64,000 nucleotides of DNA from contig NZ_WMBB01000006.1 of NCBI RefSeq assembly GCF_009708175.1, forward strand, positions 1 to 64,000. The letters are read 5' to 3'. Source of the DNA: Nocardia aurantiaca. Its GTDB lineage: Bacteria > Actinomycetota > Actinomycetes > Mycobacteriales > Mycobacteriaceae. Below the pieces are notes generated by a model. That model was not told where the DNA came from. It did no database searches and saw only the letters and a program-made list of their open reading frames with translations. Every line of letters begins with the position of its first letter. Position 1 is the stretch's first letter. The translations under genes were made by a program, and so were the position numbers. Positions 18,220 through 26,108 of this stretch are shown here, piece by piece.

Positions 18220-18256
18220 TTCACCACGTAGTGAATTCAACACTCGATGAATTGAG
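18217..18256 (+). promoter_or_regulatory. triple half-site operator, probable TetR autoregulatory site
   Basis: AATTCAC (18217-18223) and GTGAATT (18230-18236) form a perfect 7-bp inverted repeat with a 6-bp spacer. A third half site makes a second inverted repeat with the middle arm (AATTCA, 8 bp, TGAATT). It lies just upstream of the ABC operon, whose last gene encodes a TetR regulator. Confidence 0.6.
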
Positions 18257-18263
18257 GGTGACC

Positions 18264-18998
18264 GTGACGGCACCAGCGACGACAACCGACGCCATCGCCA
18301 TCGAGCACCTCGAAGTGCGGCGCGGCGGGCAACAGGTTCTGCGGGACATCTCCCTCACCGTCCCCCGGGGCAGCATCACCGGGCTGCTGGGGCCGTCGGG
18401 GAGCGGGAAGACGACGCTCATGCGCAGCATCGTCGGGACGCAGATCATCGAATCCGGCTCGGTGCGCGTCCTCGGTGAGGAGGCCGGATCGCGTGGGTTG
18501 CGGCGGCGCGTCGGGTATGTGACCCAGGCGCCGAGCATCTACGACGACCTCACCGTGGCCGACAATATCTCGTATTTCGGTGCGCTCTACGGGGCTTCGT
18601 CCGCCGATGTCGAAACCGCCCTGGCCGCGGTGGGTCTCGGCAGCCATGCCCGGCATCGCGGCAGCGAGCTCTCCGGCGGGCAGCGCACCCGGGCATCGCT
18701 GGCCTGCGCGCTGGTGGCGGATCCGGAGCTGCTGGTGCTGGACGAGCCGACCGTCGGCCTCGACCCGGTGTTGCGCGCGGATCTGTGGGAGCAGTTCGAC
18801 GCGCTGGTGAAACAGGGCCGGACACTGCTGGTTTCGAGCCATGTGATGGACGAGGCCGAACATTGCGACCAGCTGCTGCTCATGCGCGAAGGCCGATTAC
18901 TGGCCCAGCTCACACCCGCCGAATTACGGTCCGACACCGGCGAATCCAGTCTGGAGAACGCCTTCCTCACGCTGATCCGGATGGGAGAAGAGCTGTGA
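18264..18998 (+). CDS. ABC transporter ATP-binding protein (drug-export type)
   Basis: This 244-residue ATPase has Walker A GPSGSGKTT (about residues 43-51), a Q-loop in GYVTQAPSIYDDLT, signature LSGGQRTRASLA and Walker B LLVLDEPTVGLDP with the SSHVMDEAEHCD switch histidine. It pairs with the permease gene through a GTGA overlap. GTG 18264 follows GAGGGTG. An upstream GTG at 18230 lies inside the operator and could serve only on a leaderless transcript. The substrate is not known; the TetR neighbour suggests export of a toxic or regulatory compound. Confidence 0.92.
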   Translation: MTAPATTTDAIAIEHLEVRRGGQQVLRDISLTVPRGSITGLLGPSGSGKTTLMRSIVGTQIIESGSVRVLGEEAGSRGLRRRVGYVTQAPSIYDDLTVADNISYFGALYGASSADVETALAAVGLGSHARHRGSELSGGQRTRASLACALVADPELLVLDEPTVGLDPVLRADLWEQFDALVKQGRTLLVSSHVMDEAEHCDQLLLMREGRLLAQLTPAELRSDTGESSLENAFLTLIRMGEEL

Positions 18999-19783
18999 CC
19001 GCGACCCTTTCGCGCCCGACGGGTCCACGCCCGATCGGCTGCTACACCGCCACCACCGTGCGCATCCTGCGACAGCTGCGCGCCGACCACCGCACGGTCG
19101 CCATGATCGTGCTGGTGCCCGCGCTGCTCATGACGCTGCTGTACTTCGTGTACAAGAACTATCCGGTCGCGCCCGGCGCGCCGCGGCTGTTCGACCGGGT
19201 CGGCATCACCATGCTCGGCATCCTGCCGTTCGTGGTCATGTTCCTCATCACCGCCATCGCCATGCAGCGCGAACGGGTTTCGGGCACCCTGGAGCGACTC
19301 ATGACCACGCCGCTGTCCAAACTGGACCTGCTGGCCGGGTACGGCACCGCCTTCTCCATCGCGGCGGCGGTGCAGGCGGCGGCGGCCTGCCTGGTGGCCT
19401 TCTGGCTGCTGGGCCTGAAGGCGGCGGGCAGTCCGGGCCTGGTCGTGCTCATCGCCGTGATCGACGCCGTCCTGGGCGTGGCGCTCGGCCTGCTGGCAAG
19501 CGCGTTCGCGCGCACCGAGTTTCAGGCCGTTCAGTTCATGCCCGTGGTCGTGCTGCCGCAATTCTTCCTGTGCGGCCTGCTGGTCCCGCGCGGCCAGCTC
19601 CCCGGCTGGCTGGAGACGATCAGCAACGTCCTGCCCCTCAGTTACGCGGTCGAGGCCCTCCAACAGGTCTCCACCCACACCGGAGCCACCGGCCAGATGT
19701 GGCGCGATGCCCTGATCGTGGCCGTCTTCGCCGCTGTCGCACTCGGTTTGGGCGCCGCCACCCTTCGTCGGCGCACGGTATGA
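18995..19783 (+). CDS. ABC-2 type transporter permease
   Basis: This 262-residue protein has six transmembrane helices and the ABC-2 family pattern: a first helix after RILRQLRADHRTVAMIVLVPALLM (only its ends quoted here), ERVSGTLERLMTTPLSKLDLLAGY as the coupling region, and a final segment with LPLSYAVEALQQVS. The GTG start overlaps the ATPase stop and the stop overlaps the TetR start (ATGA), so the three genes are coupled. Confidence 0.9.
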   Translation: MTATLSRPTGPRPIGCYTATTVRILRQLRADHRTVAMIVLVPALLMTLLYFVYKNYPVAPGAPRLFDRVGITMLGILPFVVMFLITAIAMQRERVSGTLERLMTTPLSKLDLLAGYGTAFSIAAAVQAAAACLVAFWLLGLKAAGSPGLVVLIAVIDAVLGVALGLLASAFARTEFQAVQFMPVVVLPQFFLCGLLVPRGQLPGWLETISNVLPLSYAVEALQQVSTHTGATGQMWRDALIVAVFAAVALGLGAATLRRRTV

Positions 19784-20421
19784 CCTCGGGGACGCGCGGC
19801 ATGAGCGCAGGCAGCGGCACCCGCAGCGGACGGCGTCCGGGCAATTCGGGCACCCGGGAGGCGATTCTGGACGCCGCCCGGATCCGTTTCGCCGCCGTCG
19901 GCTTCGACAAAGCCTCCATCCGCTCCATCGCCACGGCCGCCGAGGTCGACCCCGCCCTGGTCCATCACTACTTCGGCACCAAACACCAATTGTTCGCCGC
20001 CGCACTCCAATTGCCCGTGGACCCCCAGGACATCCTGTCCGGCTTCGCCGCCGTCCCGATCGAAAACCTCGGCGAACACATCATCCGCACAGTGCTAGGC
20101 ATCTGGGACTCCCCCGTCGGCATGCCCGCCGTAGCCGCCTTCCGCAGCCTCCTCGCCAGCGACGACCCCACCCTGGCGCGCACCTTCCTACTGGAAGTCG
20201 TCCTGAAAGAGATTCGCCCCCTGGTGGATTCCCCGCCCGGCACCGGCGCGAAGCGCGCCGGCCTGGCCGCCTCCCAACTCGCGGGCCTGCTGGTGACCCG
20301 CAAGATCCTGAAGCTGGAGCCGATCGCCTCCATGGCCATCGACGACCTGGCCGCCCTGGTCGGCCCCACCCTCCAGCGCTACTTCACCGGCGATCTCGAC
20401 AGGCTTCTGCCGTCGGAATGA
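19780..20421 (+). CDS. TetR family regulator of the ABC exporter
   Basis: This 213-residue regulator has the N-terminal helix-turn-helix at about residues 22-67 (AARIRFAAVGFDKASIRSIA, then VDPALVHHYFGTKHQLF), followed by a helical ligand domain. The start overlaps the permease stop. It probably represses its own operon through the palindrome at 18217-18256 and releases it when it binds the exported compound. The operator link is inferred from position and symmetry. Confidence 0.92.
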   Translation: MTSGTRGMSAGSGTRSGRRPGNSGTREAILDAARIRFAAVGFDKASIRSIATAAEVDPALVHHYFGTKHQLFAAALQLPVDPQDILSGFAAVPIENLGEHIIRTVLGIWDSPVGMPAVAAFRSLLASDDPTLARTFLLEVVLKEIRPLVDSPPGTGAKRAGLAASQLAGLLVTRKILKLEPIASMAIDDLAALVGPTLQRYFTGDLDRLLPSE

Positions 20422-20450
20422 TCGGCGGCAGCGCCGAGCAGCCGACGCGT

Positions 20451-20672
20451 TCAGTCCTGGGTGAGGAAGAAGGCGTGTTCTTCGTCGGAGACATCGCGGG
20501 CCTCGTCGATGAGGAGGACCGGGATGCCGTTGTCGACGGGGTAGGCGCGGCGCAGGCGGGGGTTGTAGAGCACGGTGTCACCGGTGGCGGTGTGGGCGAG
20601 CTGCAGGGGGCCCTTGTCCTGGGGGCAGGCGATGAGGCTCAGCAGGGTGGCGTCCAGGGTTTCCTCCGACAT
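20451..20672 (-). CDS. Trm112-like protein
   Basis: This 73-residue protein has the Trm112/YcaR signature: LLSLIACPQDKGPLQL near the N-terminus and VLYNPRLRRAYPVDNGIPVLL at the C-terminal half (quoted in part). Only one of the zinc-type cysteines is present. Such proteins partner methyltransferases or glycan enzymes. ATG 20672 has GGTAGG 9 nt upstream; a TTG at 20681 is the alternative. It lies 10 bp after the GtrA gene and probably forms one operon with it. Confidence 0.85.
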   Translation of the reverse strand: MSEETLDATLLSLIACPQDKGPLQLAHTATGDTVLYNPRLRRAYPVDNGIPVLLIDEARDVSDEEHAFFLTQD

Positions 20673-20682
20673 GTCCGACAAC

Positions 20683-21180
20683 CTACCGGTCGGCGTCGGC
20701 GGGGCGGGAATCGGCGGGGCGGCGGAAGGAGATGTGGCGGTGGCCGAAGAAACTGGCCACCGCGACCAGGCCCATGACCACGACGGCGGCCGGCTTGGCG
20801 GGGGCGTGCAGGAGCGAGACGGCCAACTGCAGCAGCACCATGTTCAGGACCATGCCGACCGCGTTCACGCCGACGAAGGCCACGAAGTCGCGCAGCAGGT
20901 GGCCGCGGACCCGGAACACCAGGGTGCGGTGCAGAACGAAGGCCACCACCATGCTCACCGCGTAGGCCAGCGCCACGGACAGCGCGGCGGCCACGTCCTT
21001 GGACACCACACTGTCGAGCACGGTCAGCCACACGATGGTGAGGACCATGCCCAGCAATGTGTTGAATCCGCCGACCAGGGCGAAGGCGACCTCCTGGCGT
21101 CGCACCAGCCGCAGCAGCGGTCCGGCCGGCGCGTTCTCGCCGGGCGCGGATTCGGTCAGCGAGGGGTGCGAGTCGGTCAC
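20683..21180 (-). CDS. GtrA family membrane protein
   Basis: This 165-residue protein has four transmembrane helices (about 28-52, 62-84, 96-118 and 124-146). It has the GtrA features FALVGGFNTLLGMVLTIVW (start of helix 1) and FVLHRTLVFR between helices 2 and 3. GtrA proteins are thought to flip polyprenyl-phosphate sugars. The start overlaps the stop of the large membrane protein by 4 nt, which suggests they work on the same lipid-linked glycan. Confidence 0.9.
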   Translation of the reverse strand: MTDSHPSLTESAPGENAPAGPLLRLVRRQEVAFALVGGFNTLLGMVLTIVWLTVLDSVVSKDVAAALSVALAYAVSMVVAFVLHRTLVFRVRGHLLRDFVAFVGVNAVGMVLNMVLLQLAVSLLHAPAKPAAVVVMGLVAVASFFGHRHISFRRPADSRPADADR

Positions 21181-23555
21181 TTGGCCGTGCCCACCAATTC
21201 GCGATCCGGATCGTCGTCGCGCTGCTCGGCCGCGGGCGCGTCAAGACCGCGGCGGCGCGAGCGGATGTACAGCCACTCCAGCACCCCGAGGCCGACGAGT
21301 CCGGCCCCGGCACTGGCCATGCCGATCTTCCAGCCCGGCGGCCGCCAGCTCACCTCGAGCACGGCATTGTGGGTGCCGCCCGGAATGTCCACCGCCACGA
21401 AGACTTTCGACACGGTCTTGAACGGAACGGGCTTGCCGTCGAGGGTGACGCGGTAGCCGGGCCAGCCCAGGCGCGCGAAGGTGACGCGGCCGCCGGTCTC
21501 CGAGGAGACGCGCACGCGGCTTGTCATGTCGGTCTCGTCGAGTGAGGTGGCGGTGACATCGTGGGCGTCGCCGACGCGGCCGTTCACGGTGGAGATCGGG
21601 CCGCCGTCTCGCTCGAGCACCCAGATGTACCTCTCATGGCCGGGCACGTCGACGAAGTGCCAGCCCTCGGGCGCGGGGTGGTCGCCGGCATCGGGGAACA
21701 TGGCCTTCTGTAGCACGACCCGATCGATCAGCATGAGATCGGCGAGGGTGCGGCCGGTGGTCGGCTCAGCGCCGAACAGGCGGCGGTACGCGTCCGGGCA
21801 GACGCTCGAGTCCCAGCGCATGCACAGCATTTCGCCGAAGTAGAAGTGGCCGTTGGGCGTATAGCCGTTGACGTAGTCCTGCTCCAGGTCCTTGGCGTAG
21901 TTGCCCCACACCAGCGACCCGTACGCCCCCCGAAGGCTCTTGTCGGCGGGCTGCAGCAGACCGCGATCGGAGAGCTGAATGGTGGTGCCGCCCTGGAACT
22001 TCGGGAACGCCGCCATGGCCTCGTTGCGATCGGCCGGCAGGTTCCACGACATGGGTGTGGGCTGCACCCACCACACCTGGAACCAGGCGATCGGCACCAT
22101 GGCCGCGATCACCAGCGCGGTGGCCGCGCTGCTCCCGCGGGTGCGGCCCAGCCACACCGCGCCGAGCCCGAGCGCGATCACCACGGCCGCCGAACCCAGG
22201 TGCCACAGCACGTCGTGCGGATCGGCGGAGAAGGTGCGCACCCACAGCAGCAGGACCAACACCAGCGCCGCGATGATCCGCTTGTCACGGTCCTTCGACG
22301 TGGCGAAGCGGCCCAGCAGCACGCACACCAGCACCAGCAGCCCCAGCGCCAGCATGGGCAGCACGCGCGCGGGCCAGCGTAGCGGGCCGACGGTGCCCGG
22401 TCCGGCGGTCCACATGAGCGCCATCATGGCGAACAGGGCGATCGCGACGAACTGCTTCCAGTGCTTCTGCGCCGCCTTCCAATCCACGAAGGCCAGCGCC
22501 GGAATCAGGAACCAGGCGACATAGGTCATGGGCAGCGGCTGGACGTAACCCCACCATGAGGTGAACGCCGGCATGGTGGTGGGCAGACTGGCGTTCAGCG
22601 ACTCCGACCACGGCACGGTCAGGAACTGGTCGTTATTGATCTGCGAGTTGCCGCGCCAGCTGACCTGCGCCGACAGCATGGACGGCAGGAAGGTCAGCAG
22701 ACCCGCCGCACCCGCGCACACCGCGGCGGCGGCCAGCCGCAGCAGCGGGCCGAACGCCTCACGCCACTGCGGCCAACTACGCGGACTCCGGCACACCAGG
22801 TAGCCGACCGCCACCGCGATCAGCATGAGTACGGCCTCGACGGCCGGGAACACGTACTGCACCGAAATCGCCAGGTACAGGTACACGAAGACCGGGATGG
22901 GCCCACCCTTGCCGCGCAGGTAGCGCTCCGAGGACGCCCACGCGTGGATCATCCACGCGGTGCCGGACATGGCGGTGAACCAGCTGGCCTCGTCGAAGAA
23001 CAGGAAGAACCCGGTGAACGGCATGGCCACGCCGGCCACCGCGGCCCACTGCGGGCGCGCGCCGTAGACCAGGCAGACCCGGTACACGCCGAGCCCGGCG
23101 ATGATCGCGAAGACAAGCTTCACAACGGTGGCGTACACGGCCAGGTTCGGCACCGAGGGCGCGATCAGATCGATCAGCAGCTGCGGCGGGTTGAACAGTC
23201 CCGCTTCCTCATTGGTGTAGTTGCCGGTCATCCACTGCTGCGGAATCAGGAACGGGAAGTGGCCGTCGCGGAAGGCGCGGCCGAAGAACACCCACAGCCC
23301 GGTGTACTGGGATTCGGTGTCGTCGGTGAAGAAGTGGCGGGAGTTGGCCAGGATGACGGCGAGGTAGCCGAGCGTCACCCCGATCGAGGTGACGATGCCC
23401 CAGCGGTACACCTCGCGCCGGGCCGCGCGTTCCGAAGGCTGGGCCGTACGCTCCGCGGGCCGCACCGACCTTTCGTCCAGTCCGGCACCGCCGTCCTGCC
23501 CGGATTCAGTGGCCCCGACCACCTTGGAAACTGAGCTTTCCACCACGAGTTCCAA
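21177..23555 (-). CDS. YfhO-like large membrane protein (probable glycan-modifying)
   Basis: This 792-residue protein has about thirteen transmembrane helices between residues 50 and 500. An extracytoplasmic C-terminal domain follows, and a last helix near 745-765 is followed by a charged tail. An early luminal loop (RHFFTDDTESQYTGLW) holds clustered acidic residues, as in GT-C transferases, and FARLGWPGYRVTLDGKPV in the C-terminal part matches YfhO-like proteins. The frame opens with TTG 23555; GTG at 23546 or 23543 are alternatives. It is first of three coupled genes with gtrA and the Trm112-like gene. Confidence 0.8.
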   Translation of the reverse strand: MELVVESSVSKVVGATESGQDGGAGLDERSVRPAERTAQPSERAARREVYRWGIVTSIGVTLGYLAVILANSRHFFTDDTESQYTGLWVFFGRAFRDGHFPFLIPQQWMTGNYTNEEAGLFNPPQLLIDLIAPSVPNLAVYATVVKLVFAIIAGLGVYRVCLVYGARPQWAAVAGVAMPFTGFFLFFDEASWFTAMSGTAWMIHAWASSERYLRGKGGPIPVFVYLYLAISVQYVFPAVEAVLMLIAVAVGYLVCRSPRSWPQWREAFGPLLRLAAAAVCAGAAGLLTFLPSMLSAQVSWRGNSQINNDQFLTVPWSESLNASLPTTMPAFTSWWGYVQPLPMTYVAWFLIPALAFVDWKAAQKHWKQFVAIALFAMMALMWTAGPGTVGPLRWPARVLPMLALGLLVLVCVLLGRFATSKDRDKRIIAALVLVLLLWVRTFSADPHDVLWHLGSAAVVIALGLGAVWLGRTRGSSAATALVIAAMVPIAWFQVWWVQPTPMSWNLPADRNEAMAAFPKFQGGTTIQLSDRGLLQPADKSLRGAYGSLVWGNYAKDLEQDYVNGYTPNGHFYFGEMLCMRWDSSVCPDAYRRLFGAEPTTGRTLADLMLIDRVVLQKAMFPDAGDHPAPEGWHFVDVPGHERYIWVLERDGGPISTVNGRVGDAHDVTATSLDETDMTSRVRVSSETGGRVTFARLGWPGYRVTLDGKPVPFKTVSKVFVAVDIPGGTHNAVLEVSWRPPGWKIGMASAGAGLVGLGVLEWLYIRSRRRGLDAPAAEQRDDDPDRELVGTAK

Positions 23556-23749
23556 ACCCTACAGGGTGGTGCTGTCGATGGCGCTTACGCCGGTCCATCG
23601 CCAGGTTTCGGCATGGGGAATGATGGGCGAGTGTCAATGCTTCGCGCCGAAGGCCGGTCCGAGCAGCGTGTTAGAGTTCACCGCGGCTCGGACTCCGGTT
23701 TCCGGTGGGGAGTTCCGGCGCACACCGTCATCGAAAGTACATTCAGCTG

Positions 23750-24862
23750 ATGCCGATTCCGTCCGCCCGCACCCACGCGAGCGACCCCAGCGTGACCTCC
23801 GGCAGCGAACACCCGGCGCGGGTGCACGCGGTCTCCGTCGTGGTGCCCGTGTACCGCGGTGAGCAAACCATCGCCTCGCTGGTCAGCGAGCTCGACAAGC
23901 TCGGGGAGCCGGTCACCACGCCGCGGGGCGCCAGCTTCCGGGTCGAGGAGATCGTGCTGGTGCACGACCACGGCCCCGACCGCTCGGACGTGGTGCTGCG
24001 GGAACTCGTCGAGACCTACCCGCAGGTGCGGGTGGTCTGGCTGAGCCGCAACTACGGCCAGGACGCCGCCACCATCGCCGGCATGGCCGCCGCGCAGGGC
24101 GACTGGACCGTCACCATGGACGAGGACGGCCAGCACGATCCGGCCTTCATCGCCGACTTCCTCGACACGGCCCTGGCGCAGCGCGCCGATCTGGTCTACT
24201 CCAAGCCGGTCAACACCCGCCCGCACGGGTTCCTGCGCAACGTCACCTCGCGCGGGGCGAAGATCGTACTGGCGACCGTGTTCGCTTTCCCGGATTCGAC
24301 CCGCTTCGAGAGCTACCGGTTGATCCGCGGCGACATCGCGCGGCAGCTGGCACAGGTGGCTTCCAATGGCGTGTACCTGGATGTGGCGCTCACCTGGGTG
24401 GTGGGCGAGGCGGCGCAGGTGCCGGTGCAGCTGCGCGCCGAGGGCCGCGAAGAGTCCGGTTACAACTACCGGCGGCTGTTCTCGCTGTTCTGGAAGATGG
24501 TGCTGTGCAGCGGAACTCGCGGCCTGCGGCTGGTGAGCCTGCTGGGCTTGACGCTGGCCCTGGGCGGACTGGGTATGGCGGGGTGGGTGGTGTACCACGC
24601 GCTGACCGACAGCGGCACCGATCCCGAGGGCTGGGCTTCGCTCATGACGGTGCTGCTGCTGTGCTCGGGCGCGGTGCTGTTCTCGCTGGGGCTGATCGCC
24701 GAATACCTCGGTGTGGCACTGCATGTGCTGGTCGGCAAACCCCTGTATCTGACGGTGGATTCACCGACACCGCGGCCGGAGCAGCTGCGAGCCCGGGAAA
24801 TGCGCCGCGACGGCGACGCACATCGGTTGGACGACGACATCGAGGGGGATCCCCGCGCGTGA
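23750..24862 (+). CDS. family 2 glycosyltransferase (DPM1/GtrB-like)
   Basis: This 370-residue protein has a GT-A domain (VSVVVPVYRGEQTIASLV, WLSRNYGQDAATIAGM, TVTMDEDGQHDPAFIADF). Two C-terminal transmembrane helices (about residues 265-290 and 300-325) follow, the arrangement of GtrB-type enzymes that load a sugar onto polyprenyl phosphate. It has HDHGP where related enzymes have DDGSxD, a small change in the nucleotide site. The GTG of the aminotransferase overlaps its stop. With GtrA and the YfhO-like gene on the other strand, it forms a plausible glycan-decoration set. Confidence 0.88.
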   Translation: MPIPSARTHASDPSVTSGSEHPARVHAVSVVVPVYRGEQTIASLVSELDKLGEPVTTPRGASFRVEEIVLVHDHGPDRSDVVLRELVETYPQVRVVWLSRNYGQDAATIAGMAAAQGDWTVTMDEDGQHDPAFIADFLDTALAQRADLVYSKPVNTRPHGFLRNVTSRGAKIVLATVFAFPDSTRFESYRLIRGDIARQLAQVASNGVYLDVALTWVVGEAAQVPVQLRAEGREESGYNYRRLFSLFWKMVLCSGTRGLRLVSLLGLTLALGGLGMAGWVVYHALTDSGTDPEGWASLMTVLLLCSGAVLFSLGLIAEYLGVALHVLVGKPLYLTVDSPTPRPEQLRAREMRRDGDAHRLDDDIEGDPRA

Positions 24863-25998
24863 GCAGTGACCGCATCATCTTCAGTCGCCCGTTCCGCGCC
24901 GCGCGCGAGCTGCCGAATGTGGAGGCCGTGCTGTCTTCGGACCACAGCCACGGCGACGGTCCCTTCACCGCGGCCGCCACCGCCAAACTGCGTGATATCA
25001 CCGGTGCGCCGCACGCCCTGATCACCACCTCGTGCACGCACGCGCTCGAAATGGCCGGGCTGCTGCTGGAACTCGGGCCCGAGGACGAGGTGATCGTGCC
25101 CAGCTTCGCGTTCACCTCCAGCGCGACGGCCATGGCGCTGCGCGGCGCGACCGTCGTGTTCGCCGACATCGATTCCGCCACCGGCAATCTCGATCCGGAG
25201 TCGGTGGCCGCGGCCGTCACCCCGCGCACCAAGGCCGTCATGGTCATCCACTACGGCGGTGTGGCGGCCGACATGGAGGGGCTGCAGCGGCTGGCCGACA
25301 CGCACGGCTTCGCGATCATCGAGGACAACGCGCACGGCCTCGGCGGCTACTACCGCGGCCGCCCGCTGGGCACCATCGGCACCGTCGGCGCGCTCTCCTT
25401 CCACGACACCAAGAACGTGCACTGCGGTGAGGGCGGCGCGGTCCTGCTCACCGACGAAATCCTCATGGCGCGCGCGGAAATCATCCGGGAGAAGGGCACC
25501 GACCGCGCCCGCTTCCTCCGCGGCGCAGTGGACAAATACTCCTGGCAGGACATCGGATCCTCCTACCTTCCCAGCGAATTGAACGCCGCCGTCCTCGACG
25601 CCCAGCTCGCCGAGTTCGACACCATTCAAAACAACCGCCACCGCGTCTGGAACACCTACGCCGCCGCCCTCCCGGACTGGGCCGCCCGCAACGATGTTCA
25701 ACTCATGACGGTCCCGTCCGATCGCGAGCACACAGCGCACCTCTACTATGTGCGCGTCCCCACCGAACACCGCCGCGACGCCCTCATCGCGCACCTGTCC
25801 CAGCGCGGCATCGTGGCCCCCTTCCACTACATCCCGCTCGACTCCTCTCCCGCGGGACTGAAACTCGGCCGCACCCCCTTCCCCTGCGTCCGCAGCGCCG
25901 AGTTCTCCTCGACCCTGGTCCGCCTCCCCCTGTGGCCCGGCCTGACCGAGGAACAGCTGACCCGCGTCGTCGACGGAGTCACCAGCTTCACTGTCTAG
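24859..25998 (+). CDS. DegT/DnrJ/EryC1 aminotransferase (WecE-like)
   Basis: This 379-residue PLP enzyme of the sugar aminotransferase family has SCTHALEMAGLL, the PLP-lysine region SFHDTKNVHCGEGGA and FHYIPLDSSPAG. These match WecE/RffA, which makes dTDP-4-amino-4,6-dideoxygalactose from the 4-keto sugar. GTG 24859 overlaps the upstream GT2 gene. The likely role is to make an amino sugar that the adjacent transferase uses on the cell surface. The exact sugar is inferred from resemblance only. Confidence 0.88.
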   Translation: MSSDRIIFSRPFRAARELPNVEAVLSSDHSHGDGPFTAAATAKLRDITGAPHALITTSCTHALEMAGLLLELGPEDEVIVPSFAFTSSATAMALRGATVVFADIDSATGNLDPESVAAAVTPRTKAVMVIHYGGVAADMEGLQRLADTHGFAIIEDNAHGLGGYYRGRPLGTIGTVGALSFHDTKNVHCGEGGAVLLTDEILMARAEIIREKGTDRARFLRGAVDKYSWQDIGSSYLPSELNAAVLDAQLAEFDTIQNNRHRVWNTYAAALPDWAARNDVQLMTVPSDREHTAHLYYVRVPTEHRRDALIAHLSQRGIVAPFHYIPLDSSPAGLKLGRTPFPCVRSAEFSSTLVRLPLWPGLTEEQLTRVVDGVTSFTV

Positions 25999-26007
25999 CA
26001 CCGAGCG

Positions 26008-26036
26008 CGAAGGCCCGGTCATCGGCCGGGCCTTCG
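26008..26036. terminator. bidirectional terminator
   Basis: An 11-bp perfect stem CGAAGGCCCGG (26008-26018) / CCGGGCCTTCG (26026-26036) with a 7-base loop lies between the convergent aminotransferase and fusion genes. Confidence 0.75.
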
Positions 26037-26108
26037 TCATGTGCGATCCCGGGCGGCTGCCGCGCCCCGCCATGATGGCGAAGCGCGGTCCAGCCCGATC
26101 CGACGCCG

